Part shown: one piece after another, positions 6,724-14,755 of the stretch
Numbering within the stretch: the stretch's first letter is position 1
How the letters are laid out: each line of letters starts with the position of its first letter
DNA from: an uncultured Lachnospiraceae bacterium
GTDB lineage: Bacteria > Bacillota > Clostridia > Lachnospirales > Lachnospiraceae
Assembly: GCA_947628025.1 (NCBI GenBank)
Contig: CANQYH010000040.1
Span: 1 to 15,415, forward strand
Reading direction: 5' to 3'
Length of the DNA stretch: 15,415 bases
The notes under the pieces: generated by a model
The model's database searches: none
Told to the model about the DNA's origin: nothing
The model's input: the letters and a program-made list of their open reading frames with translations, nothing else
Translations under genes and position numbers: made by a program

Positions 6724-8742
6724 ATGAAAGATTTGAAAATCGGCGGCATCATAAAGAAAGCCGCGCTGTATCTGGGCCTGGGAGCGCTGGCCGCGCTGAT
6801 CTTGGGAGGGGCGACGGCCATGGCGTTTGGCTACCTCTTTCTGAGGACGCAGACCGGACTGATCAATTTCGGCGTTTACACCGAACTGACCACCTATCTG
6901 TACGGCCTGATGGAGGTGGTCATCATTGTTCTGGTCTATGTACTGTTTACTCCCAATACGTCCAAACGGTCGAAGCGGATGCTGAAAGGCCCGGCCCAGC
7001 GGATCGAGGGCGCGCTGGAGAATTCCCGCTTCATGACCGACGAGGAAAAGGACGATAACTTCCCCAAAAAGAAATTCAACTCCCTGAACAAGGAGAAGAA
7101 AGACGGCATCCCGCTGTACGCCGTCTATAACACGAAGAAAAAAGACATGGATATCAACCTGATGTCCCCGGCCCACGGCCTGATCATCGGTGCGACCGGC
7201 AGCGGTAAGACGACCACGTTCATCAATCCCGTGATCCAGATCCTGGGCCATACGTCGGCCGGGTCTTCGATGATCTGCACCGACCCCAAAGGCGAGCTGT
7301 TCCAGATGCATTCCGGGTTCCTGAAGCGGCAGGGCTATAACGTGATGGTCCTGGACCTGCGCGACCCGTACAGCTCGTTCCGCTGGAATCCCCTGGCGGA
7401 GATCTACGACCGCTATCAGCTGTATCTGAAGACCGGCGACGAGATCTACGAGCGCAGCGACGACGTGGCCGAGAGCGGCCTGACGCTGGTAAACCGGCCG
7501 GAGGAATATACGGACGTCTGGTACGAATACAACGGCAAGGCTTACGCCATCCGCCGTGAACTGATCAATATCGTGAAAGTAGAGAAGCAGAAGATCTACG
7601 ACGAGCTTTACGAGGATCTGAACGACCTGATCAGCGTCATCTGCCCGGTCGAATCCAAGGACGATCCGGTCTGGGAGAAAGGCGCGCGCTCCATCATCAT
7701 GGCGACCTGCCTGGCGATGCTGGAAGACAGCGAGAACCCGGAGCTGGAGATGACGAAAGAGAAGTTCTGCTTCTATAATATAAGCAAGGCCATCAGCAAT
7801 TCCGAAAATGAATTCGCGGCCCTGAAAGATTATTTCAAGGGACGTTCCAAGCTGTCCAAGGCGGTGGGCCTGTCCCGCCAGGTGCTTTCGGCGGCGGACC
7901 AGACATTGTCCAGCTACATGTCGATCGCGTTCGACAAGCTGTCCATGTTCAACGACGAAGGCCTGTGCGCCCTGACCAGCGCCACCGACATCGACCCGAC
8001 CAAATTCGCGTTCGAGCCGACCGCGTTGTTCCTGAAGATCCCGGATGAGAAAGACACCCGCCACGCGCTGGCCGCCGTTTTCATCCTCTGCATCTACAAG
8101 GCGCTGATCAAGGTGGCTTCCGGCCGGGAGGACCTGTCCCTGCCGAGAAACGTATACTTCCTGCTGGATGAGTTCGGCAACATGCCGCAGATCGACAAAT
8201 TCGACAAGATGATCACCGTAGGCCGCAGCCGTAAGATCTGGTTCCATATGGTCGTCCAGTCCTACGCCCAGTTAAACAACGTGTATGGCGACACGGTGGC
8301 CGATATCGTCAAGAGCAACTGCGGTATCAAGATGTTCATCGGTTCCAACGACATCGGTACCTGCGAGGAATTCTCCAAGCTGTGCGGCAACATGTCGGTA
8401 GCGACGACCAGCGTATCCGGTTCGACGACGGACACGACGGGCGGCATCAATTACTCCAATCAGATCCAGGACCGGCCGCTGATCTACCCGTCGGAACTGA
8501 TGAAGCTGAACAACAAAAAGAGTACCGGCAACGCGATCATCGTGACGTTTGGAAATTATCCGCTGAAGACGAAATTCACCCCCAGCTACAAATGTCCGTT
8601 CTATGAGATGGGCTGTATGGATCTGACGGATGTGCGTTCCAACGCGTTTTTCGGCGACGAGATCTTTTACGATCTGGACGAGCGCAATTATCTGGTGCTG
8701 GATAATAACCAGGAAAATCAGGCGGAAGCCTCAGGACAGTAG
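6724..8742 (+). CDS. VirD4/TraG-type conjugal coupling ATPase
   Basis: This is the type IV coupling protein, which links the DNA-relaxase complex or protein substrates to the membrane channel using ATP. The 672-residue product has two N-terminal membrane segments (about 13-40 and 58-75) and a cytosolic TraG/VirD4 ATPase domain. Walker A is GATGSGKT (156-163), the following strand carries CTDPKGELF, Walker B is FLLDEFG (479-485), and a downstream TVGRSRKIWFHMVVQSYAQ segment is typical of the family. The acidic/polar C-terminal tail is a usual place for substrate recognition. The length fits Gram-positive ICE coupling proteins. The stop overlaps the ribosome binding site of the next gene, so the two are tightly coupled. 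Identity is secure; cargo is unknown. Confidence 0.96.
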   Translation: MKDLKIGGIIKKAALYLGLGALAALILGGATAMAFGYLFLRTQTGLINFGVYTELTTYLYGLMEVVIIVLVYVLFTPNTSKRSKRMLKGPAQRIEGALENSRFMTDEEKDDNFPKKKFNSLNKEKKDGIPLYAVYNTKKKDMDINLMSPAHGLIIGATGSGKTTTFINPVIQILGHTSAGSSMICTDPKGELFQMHSGFLKRQGYNVMVLDLRDPYSSFRWNPLAEIYDRYQLYLKTGDEIYERSDDVAESGLTLVNRPEEYTDVWYEYNGKAYAIRRELINIVKVEKQKIYDELYEDLNDLISVICPVESKDDPVWEKGARSIIMATCLAMLEDSENPELEMTKEKFCFYNISKAISNSENEFAALKDYFKGRSKLSKAVGLSRQVLSAADQTLSSYMSIAFDKLSMFNDEGLCALTSATDIDPTKFAFEPTALFLKIPDEKDTRHALAAVFILCIYKALIKVASGREDLSLPRNVYFLLDEFGNMPQIDKFDKMITVGRSRKIWFHMVVQSYAQLNNVYGDTVADIVKSNCGIKMFIGSNDIGTCEEFSKLCGNMSVATTSVSGSTTDTTGGINYSNQIQDRPLIYPSELMKLNNKKSTGNAIIVTFGNYPLKTKFTPSYKCPFYEMGCMDLTDVRSNAFFGDEIFYDLDERNYLVLDNNQENQAEASGQ

Positions 8743-8745
8743 GAG
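8741..8745 (+). promoter_or_regulatory. ribosome binding site overlapping the coupling-protein stop
   Basis: AGGAG begins inside the TAG stop of the coupling-protein gene and lies 7 nt before the ATG at 8753. It favours 8753 over longer in-frame starts within the upstream gene, and the protein from 8753 begins directly with a proper signal peptide. Confidence 0.8.
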
Positions 8746-8752
8746 TGAGAAA

Positions 8753-10450
8753 ATGAAAAGAGCAGCTTATCTGAAAGCGGCCGCGGTGGCTGCGGTGCTG
8801 GCAGCGGGCCTGGGCCTGGGAGGAATCTGCGGGTTTGCCTCGTCGGTCCGCATCGGCAGCAGCACGGACGGCACCGATTCCCTGCAGACCCAGGTCATGG
8901 ACAACGGCGCGGTGGGGCCCGTTTATTCGGAAGTCGACCTGGGCGAGAGTTATCATGACGATTTCGAGGTTTATGAGGAATCCATCGCCGGGAACTGGTT
9001 CTTCTATACAAACGTGTCCAACGGCGGCATCACCGATAGCGGCGTGTACCTGGATATCCCCGCCAATATTTCCTATGAGATGGAACGGGACGGGGTGCCG
9101 GTCTCCTATGCCAGCCGGCAGACGGTCACGGCCCGCGGTTCCTATGTGGTGACGCTGACCGTGACGGAGGGAGAGGGTAAGCCTTTCAACGAGCAGAGCA
9201 TTTATACGGCGGTGTTCCGTTTCCGCATCCAGGAAAAACCGGTCAAACCGCTGGAGACGGAGCCGGAGAGCAGCGCGGGCGGAAGCACGTCGTTTGGCGG
9301 CGGTTCGCAGGAGGAAAGCCGCGGAGATATGTCTTACGAGCAGGCGCTGGAGATCGTCCGCCAGGCGGAGGAAGCGGCGCGTGCGAACGGGTTTACGACC
9401 GGCGAGACGGAGCCGGAGACTTCGGGAGCCGCGGAGACGGAGGAAACGTCGGAGAGCCCGTCGGATCTTCTGCCGGAACCGGGGACGGAGACGGAGCCTG
9501 ACGCGCAGGAGACGGAGCCGCAGGAAACAGGCGGCGAGGTCATGGACGACGACGGCCGGATCGATGAGGAACGCCTGGAGCAGGCCATCGGCGATCTGCT
9601 GGGAGGCGGATACGGCGAGCTGGCGGACGGCTTTAATGAAGAGACCGGCATGGTCTCCGCCTACGACGAGGCGAGCGGCTATTATAAACATGAACTGGCG
9701 TCGAAAGCCGTTTTCTATACGGATGTGCCCAACGGCATGATCACCCGTTATTCGGTCACGATCCTGACCAACGACGAGATCGAGTTCCAGGTGTTGAAAG
9801 ACGGCGAGCCCTACGAATATACGGTCGGGACGCAGATCGAGGAGGCCGGGAGCTATCTGGTCTACCCGTCCCAGACCAGCACGATCTACCTGACGGCTTA
9901 CGCGAACCGCCGCGCACCGGTGTTCCAGTTCCGGATCATCCCGGCGACGGTCAACGATATCGGCATTTTCAACGCGCCGGAGCACGCTTCGATCCGGTCG
10001 GTCCTGTTAAACGATACGGAACTGCCCGCGTCGTGGCTCCATGAGGACTGGTGCTACCTGGGCGGCGACGGCCTGTATGAGATCGAACTGCAGACGGAGG
10101 CGGGCGACGTCAGCCTGAGTTTCAACCGCGATACGGTAGCGCCCAGGTTTTCGGCTTACAGGGACGGCAACGCGATGCAGTTCATTTACAACTCGGAGGA
10201 TACTGAGGGAGCGACGGTGATCAAGGACAACAGCGTGATCAGCTCCGAAAGCCTGGTCTCCAAGATCTCGGATCCCGGCCAGTATACGGTCCGGGTCTAC
10301 GACGGAGCCGGCAATCAGAGCAGCCTGAGCTTTGACATCGAATATCATATGAATACGGCGGCCATTGTGGCGGTCTTTATGATCATCATCCTGGTGATCG
10401 GAGGCGCGATCGCCGTAAAGCGGCTGAGCCGGCAGCTGAAAGTACGGTAA
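8753..10450 (+). CDS. surface-anchored protein with duplicated beta-type domain, T4SS-associated
   Basis: The 565-residue product has a Sec signal peptide (basic start, hydrophobic 7-29) and a single C-terminal membrane helix (about 535-555) with a basic cytosolic end, so most of it should face outward. Residues about 74-160 and 310-396 look like two copies of one beta-rich domain, sharing FYT[ND]V[SP]NG[GM]IT, an internal DG[VE]P, GSY[VL]V and a final VF[RQ]FRI. Between them (165-265) lies a Glu/Thr/Pro-rich extended linker. Residues about 461-530 resemble an Ig-like or bacterial surface repeat ending with VRVYDGAGNQSSLSF. I cannot name the family. Sitting between coupling-protein and TrbL genes, it may be a mating-pair or cell-wall-spanning component. 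A 34-nt gap separates it from the next gene. Confidence 0.85.
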   Translation: MKRAAYLKAAAVAAVLAAGLGLGGICGFASSVRIGSSTDGTDSLQTQVMDNGAVGPVYSEVDLGESYHDDFEVYEESIAGNWFFYTNVSNGGITDSGVYLDIPANISYEMERDGVPVSYASRQTVTARGSYVVTLTVTEGEGKPFNEQSIYTAVFRFRIQEKPVKPLETEPESSAGGSTSFGGGSQEESRGDMSYEQALEIVRQAEEAARANGFTTGETEPETSGAAETEETSESPSDLLPEPGTETEPDAQETEPQETGGEVMDDDGRIDEERLEQAIGDLLGGGYGELADGFNEETGMVSAYDEASGYYKHELASKAVFYTDVPNGMITRYSVTILTNDEIEFQVLKDGEPYEYTVGTQIEEAGSYLVYPSQTSTIYLTAYANRRAPVFQFRIIPATVNDIGIFNAPEHASIRSVLLNDTELPASWLHEDWCYLGGDGLYEIELQTEAGDVSLSFNRDTVAPRFSAYRDGNAMQFIYNSEDTEGATVIKDNSVISSESLVSKISDPGQYTVRVYDGAGNQSSLSFDIEYHMNTAAIVAVFMIIILVIGGAIAVKRLSRQLKVR

Positions 10451-10484
10451 GAAAATCCGTAAACGGCGGTTTGGAGGGATCAAT

Positions 10485-11768
10485 ATGGAACTGGTAGGAC
10501 TGAGCGGGTTTACCCAGCTTTTGCAGGATCTCATCGGCGGTATCTTTGACGCGGTTCTGTCGCCGGTCCTGCGCGACGCGTTCAACATCGTGCTGAACAT
10601 GGTCGAGAAAATGCTGGCGGACATCTTTGCCAACTGGCTGCTCAAGATCATGGTCATGGCCCTGAAGCTGATCGATTTTATGGAGAGCGTATTCAATGTA
10701 TTTTCCGGCATCAGCAGCGTCAGGGTCAAGGATGTGAGCGAACCCATATCGCTTTTGGAGTATTTTTTCCGAATCGACCAGGTGCAGGGCGCCTTTTTGG
10801 GGATCACGATCGTGGCGGTGGTCTTAGCCTTTATGACGACGCTGTTTGCGGTGGTGCGTTCCCTGGCGGATACGCCGTTTGAGAACCGGAACCCGATCAG
10901 CACCGTGCTGTCCCAGGCGGTCAAGGCGGCCATGACGTTCATGATCATACCGATCACCTGTCTGTTCGTGCTGAACATGACGGGGACCGCGGTCAAGGCG
11001 ATCAATACGACGTTCAATTTCGGAAGCGCGGACCTGGGCGTCAGCGACACGATCTTTCTCACCGTCGCCGAACCGGCGGCAAAGAACGACAACGCGATCA
11101 AGACGTTTTCGGTCCGACGCAAGTATGAGGATACGGACCTGATCAAACGGAATTTTGATATCGGCAAGATCGATTATACCCAGGCTTACGCCGCGATGTT
11201 CTTCATCTTTTTTATCCTGCTGGCTTCGATCCTCCAGTTCATCCAGAGGATATTCGTGATCTTGGTTTTGTATCTGGTCAGCCCGTTCTTCGTGGCGATG
11301 ATGCCGCTGGACGGAGGAGCCAAATTTAAGGAATGGCGGGAAATGTTCGTGGCCCATATGCTGTCCGCGTTCGGCCCGATCCTGGCGATGAAGATTTATC
11401 TGATGCTGGTGCCCGTGATGGTCGGATCGGATATCAATTACGGGGTCACGGGCCTGCTGGAATCGGCGGTCAAGCTGCTTCTGATCATCGGCGGGGCGTT
11501 CGCGGTCTATAAGAGCAGGAACCTTTTGATCAGCGTCCTGAACATGCAGGCGGCCATGGCCATCGACGGCAGCGGCATCATCGCGGCGATGGTCGGCGGC
11601 GCGGCACTGCAGAAACTGCGCAGCGTCGGCCGGGGCGGCGGATCCTCCAAGGGCAGCAGTCAGAAGAGCGGCCAGCAGAGGAGCGGCGGCCAGGCAAATA
11701 ATATGATGGCGAACGGCATGGGCGGGAAACAGGGCGGTTCCGGTAGCCAGGCATATACAGGAAAGTAG
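10485..11768 (+). CDS. TrbL/VirB6-like conjugal transfer membrane protein (first paralogue)
   Basis: This 427-residue polytopic protein resembles the VirB6/TrbL-like family of Gram-positive elements (the CD1112-type group), which forms part of the inner-membrane translocation channel. Hydrophobic segments lie near 50-70, 101-125, 148-168, 233-272, 293-313 and 328-352. Family features include the VFNVFSGI segment (69-76) and the conserved SPFFVAMMPLDGGAKFKEW (266-284). The last 45 residues are Gly/Ser/Gln-rich and basic. GGAGGG 7 nt before the ATG supports the start. It is followed 5 nt later by a second, longer TrbL, indicating a tandem duplication. Family assignment is by pattern. Confidence 0.9.
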   Translation: MELVGLSGFTQLLQDLIGGIFDAVLSPVLRDAFNIVLNMVEKMLADIFANWLLKIMVMALKLIDFMESVFNVFSGISSVRVKDVSEPISLLEYFFRIDQVQGAFLGITIVAVVLAFMTTLFAVVRSLADTPFENRNPISTVLSQAVKAAMTFMIIPITCLFVLNMTGTAVKAINTTFNFGSADLGVSDTIFLTVAEPAAKNDNAIKTFSVRRKYEDTDLIKRNFDIGKIDYTQAYAAMFFIFFILLASILQFIQRIFVILVLYLVSPFFVAMMPLDGGAKFKEWREMFVAHMLSAFGPILAMKIYLMLVPVMVGSDINYGVTGLLESAVKLLLIIGGAFAVYKSRNLLISVLNMQAAMAIDGSGIIAAMVGGAALQKLRSVGRGGGSSKGSSQKSGQQRSGGQANNMMANGMGGKQGGSGSQAYTGK

Positions 11769-11773
11769 GTGGA

Positions 11774-14755
11774 ATGATGCAGACAGAGGTTGTGTATCTT
11801 GGATTATTATCGAAAATATTCAACGCCATCTTTAACGCCATCCTTTCGCCGGTGTTTGAGTTTATATCGAAGCTGTTGGAAACGGTACTGGGCTGGATCT
11901 TCGACGCGGTGCTGCAGCCGCTTCTGGTGGCGGTGTTCTTCCCGCTGCTGAAATCGGTCTGGGATATCATCATGGAAGCGTTCGGGGAGATGTTCTACGG
12001 CCTGCTGGTCAGCGTCCTGCAGATCATCGACAGTATGCAGGATGCGTTCAACATCTTCGCGGGCCTGAAATTGGTTACATATAAGAAAAGTGACCCGATG
12101 TCCATGCTGGAACTGATCTTCCGGCTGGATGTGGTCCAGAGAGGCGTGCTGATCATCACGGCCATCGCGCTGGTCCTGATGTTTCTGTTCGCGACCATCG
12201 CGACGGTGCGTTCCATCTTCGATATGGAGATGGAGAACCGGCACACGATCTCCAAGATCCTGCAGTCTTCGATGAAAGCGTTCTTCCGGCTGTTTCTGAT
12301 CCCGGTCGTATGCCTGTTCGCGATCCGCATGTCCGGCGTGATCCTTTCGAGCGTCAATACGGCCATGGGCGGGGATCAGACCACGCTGTCCCGTATGATT
12401 TTCGTGACGGCGTCCCTGGACGCGGCCAGAGACGACCGCTACAATACCAGTTCGGGAAACAGCGACATCGGGATCAACGACGGTCTGCGCAAGAAATATT
12501 ATACAGGAGAGGTTTCCTACGCGAATAAGGACCAGGTAGGAAAAGATTTCAAGTTCGGCAAATTTGACTACCTGGTCGGCTTCGGAGGCTGCGGATTCCT
12601 GATCATTATTTTGTTTATCGGTATTTTGACGTTTATCAACCGGCTCTTCGAGGTGGTCATCCTGTTTATCGTCTCACCCTTTTTCGCCTCGCTGATGCCG
12701 CTGGACGACGGAGAAAAATTTAAGACCTGGCAGGATATGTTCGTCGGCAAGCTGTTCGGGGGCTTCGGCCTGGTCATAGCCATGGAACTGTATATGATCC
12801 TGGTGCCCATCGTCATGAGCGGCAATATCTCGTTCGGCGAGGGCAGTACGGAAGCCAATTATCTGCTGCGCTTCGTGTTCCTGCTGGGAGGCGCCTGGGC
12901 CACGATCAAGATCGGACCGATGATCACGCAGCTTCTGAGCTTCCAGGCAGGCGGCCAGGAGCAGATGACGGCGGCCTCGGCGTACGGATTTGTGGCCGGC
13001 GCGGGAGCCATGGCGGCAGGTCTCGGCAGCGCGGCGGTCAACGCGTACCGTGGCGGCAAGGCGGCCAGGGCCGGGCGCAGGGAACAGTCGAACGAGAGGA
13101 TCAACGAGCGTCTGGGCTACGGCCTGTCCGGAGGAGGTTCCGGCGGAGGCGGCGGGCGGACCCAGATCCAGGGACGGAAGCCGGGCAGCGTCAAGCAGGG
13201 CGCTCCCGGTTCCGACGGCGGCTTCAAGGCCAATGCGGCCACGCAGAAAGGCTCGTTCATGGGCGGAAAGATCACCATGAGCAAGACGGCCGAGGGAAAA
13301 TCGCGCCTGGGCATCAATACGCGGGCGCTGCGGATCGGTACGGACGAAAACGGCCGGACCCGCTGCCAGGTATTCGGCTTCGGCTCGACGACCAGCGCGG
13401 ACGGGCAGAAAAAGATCTCGCTGCCGATGCTGCGGCTGAAGCAGGAGACGGGCGCCGACGGGAAAAATTCCTGGCGCGTAGCGAAGGTCAAGCTGCCCGC
13501 GGGGATCCATCTGAAACGTGCGGAGACCGTGACCCGCAACGCCGACGGGACGACGAGCCATACGTTCGGCAAGATGTACTGCAGCGATGTTTCAGCGGTC
13601 GGGCTCAAGCGGCGCTTTGATTCCGACACCGGCCGGGTAGAGCGGCTGAGCCTTTTGGGCGCTAACTACGCGAAGAACGCGCAGGGGCAGTATGTGAAGA
13701 CCCATCAGACGATCTTCGGCAACCGGTTCGAGTACAGCGATTTGAGCGGCGGCGCTGCGTTCGGCGGCGGTTCGGTGACCGGCGACGAAAGCGGCAGCGG
13801 CAATGAATACAGCGGCCATGGGGACAATTTCGGCGGTTCCGGCGGCGGTCTGGGAGGCAGTCCCAGCCTGGAAAGCGGCGGTTCCGTTTCGGAGAGCACC
13901 GGCAGTGCAGGCGCGGAAAGCCCCGTCACGGAAAGCGGCGGTTCCGGTACGGGCGGCAGCTCCGGTCTGGGCGGCAGCCATGCTACGGGCGGCAGCGGCT
14001 CCGGTCTGGGCGGCAGTCACTCTACGGGCGGCAGCAGCTCCGGTTTGGGTAGCGGCCACGGCCTGGGAAGCAATGGTTCCGGCAACAGGACCTACAGCGG
14101 CAGCGGATTGTTTAGCGGCGGAGAGGCGAACAGCAATCCCTACGGCGGCTCGGGCGGAAGAAGATCCGGCGGCAGTTCGGGCAGCAGCCATTCAGGCGGC
14201 AGCGGCCAGAACGGCAGCGGGAACCGGTTCAGCGGCAGCGGGACCGGCGGCGCGAACCGGTCCGGCAGCAGTGGGACTTCCGGAGGCAGCGGCCTGCCCG
14301 GCGGCGGAGAAACGAACAGCCGTCCGTACGGCGGCAGTTCGGGGAGCGGCCATTCGGGCGGCAGCAGTTCCGGTGCTGGCAGTTCGGGCAGCGGCGGTTC
14401 GGGAAACAGTTATTCAAGCGGCAGTAGTTCCGGCATTGGCGGTTCGGGCAGCGGCCATTCGGGGGGCAGCAGTTCCGGCAGCGGCAGTTCGGGAAACAGC
14501 TATTCGGGCGGCAGCCATTCCGGAAGCGGCAGCAGTTCCGGCAGCGGCGGTTCGGGAAGCAGTCATTCGAGCGGCAGTGGTTCCGGCAGCGGTGGTTCCG
14601 GCGGAACGGGCCAGCCGAATACGACCACCCGGACGAGGTCCAATTCCTTTACAACCGGGTCCGGTTCCGGTGCATCCCGTCCTGTGACCGGCGCTCCGGC
14701 GCCGGACGGCTCCGGGAACAGAAATCATAACGGCCGACAGGAGGGCGACAGATGA
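11774..14755 (+). CDS. TrbL/VirB6-like protein with large Ser/Gly-rich extension (second paralogue)
   Basis: Residues 1-430 are a second TrbL/VirB6 membrane domain, aligned with the upstream gene through AFNIFAGL (91-98), an IFRLD-to-RMSG stretch (115-187) and SPFFASLMPLDDGEKFKTW (301-319). The rest is unusual. Residues 431-495 are a basic, Gly-rich linker; 496-657 are a soluble, probably beta-rich domain I do not recognise; 658-945 are almost entirely Ser and Gly; and the tail holds RTRSNSFT (953-960). At 993 residues it is more than twice the length of its neighbour. ATG occurs at 11774 and 11777; AGGTGG (11767-11772) is close to both and suits 11777 better. The stop overlaps the next start. 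It probably forms channel structure, with the tail reaching out of the membrane; which side is unknown. Confidence 0.9.
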   Translation: MMQTEVVYLGLLSKIFNAIFNAILSPVFEFISKLLETVLGWIFDAVLQPLLVAVFFPLLKSVWDIIMEAFGEMFYGLLVSVLQIIDSMQDAFNIFAGLKLVTYKKSDPMSMLELIFRLDVVQRGVLIITAIALVLMFLFATIATVRSIFDMEMENRHTISKILQSSMKAFFRLFLIPVVCLFAIRMSGVILSSVNTAMGGDQTTLSRMIFVTASLDAARDDRYNTSSGNSDIGINDGLRKKYYTGEVSYANKDQVGKDFKFGKFDYLVGFGGCGFLIIILFIGILTFINRLFEVVILFIVSPFFASLMPLDDGEKFKTWQDMFVGKLFGGFGLVIAMELYMILVPIVMSGNISFGEGSTEANYLLRFVFLLGGAWATIKIGPMITQLLSFQAGGQEQMTAASAYGFVAGAGAMAAGLGSAAVNAYRGGKAARAGRREQSNERINERLGYGLSGGGSGGGGGRTQIQGRKPGSVKQGAPGSDGGFKANAATQKGSFMGGKITMSKTAEGKSRLGINTRALRIGTDENGRTRCQVFGFGSTTSADGQKKISLPMLRLKQETGADGKNSWRVAKVKLPAGIHLKRAETVTRNADGTTSHTFGKMYCSDVSAVGLKRRFDSDTGRVERLSLLGANYAKNAQGQYVKTHQTIFGNRFEYSDLSGGAAFGGGSVTGDESGSGNEYSGHGDNFGGSGGGLGGSPSLESGGSVSESTGSAGAESPVTESGGSGTGGSSGLGGSHATGGSGSGLGGSHSTGGSSSGLGSGHGLGSNGSGNRTYSGSGLFSGGEANSNPYGGSGGRRSGGSSGSSHSGGSGQNGSGNRFSGSGTGGANRSGSSGTSGGSGLPGGGETNSRPYGGSSGSGHSGGSSSGAGSSGSGGSGNSYSSGSSSGIGGSGSGHSGGSSSGSGSSGNSYSGGSHSGSGSSSGSGGSGSSHSSGSGSGSGGSGGTGQPNTTTRTRSNSFTTGSGSGASRPVTGAPAPDGSGNRNHNGRQEGDR
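13742..14611 (+). repeat. Ser/Gly-rich low-complexity coding repeat
   Basis: About 290 codons made largely of GGC/AGC/TCC/TCG encode Ser-Gly runs with scattered His, Tyr, Asn and Thr. A larger unit recurs: SGLFSGGEANSNPYGG (777-792) and SGLPGGGETNSRPYGG (839-854), 62 residues apart, each followed by a similar GGSSGS-type run. The DNA is prone to slippage, so length may vary between isolates or be collapsed in assemblies. The reading frame is kept throughout. Confidence 0.9.
14739..14745 (+). promoter_or_regulatory. ribosome binding site for the VirB4 fusion gene
   Basis: AGGAGGG ends 6 nt before the ATG at 14752, which overlaps the TGA of the preceding gene as ATGA. This fixes the start and implies translational coupling between the second TrbL and the VirB4 fusion. 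Confidence 0.8.

Noticed and set aside
5680..8247. 855-codon open frame on the minus strand
   Set aside because: It lies wholly opposite the STAS, CPBP and VirD4 genes, whose motifs and ribosome binding sites are clear. Its product is His/Arg/Gln-rich with no recognisable domain, as expected for the antisense of GC-rich codons.
8576..9985. 469-codon open frame on the minus strand
   Set aside because: Antisense to the surface-protein gene, which has a proper signal peptide, anchor and domain repeats; the minus product is a low-complexity Arg/Leu-rich shadow.
13742..14611. Ser/Gly repeat as a CRISPR or other spaced repeat array
   Set aside because: The repeats are in-frame codon runs of irregular length with no conserved repeat-spacer alternation.
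13803..14687. 294-codon Ala-rich forward frame within the TrbL gene
   Set aside because: Frame-shifted reading of Ser/Gly codons giving Ala/Val/Arg runs; the TrbL frame continues uninterrupted to a stop that overlaps the next start.
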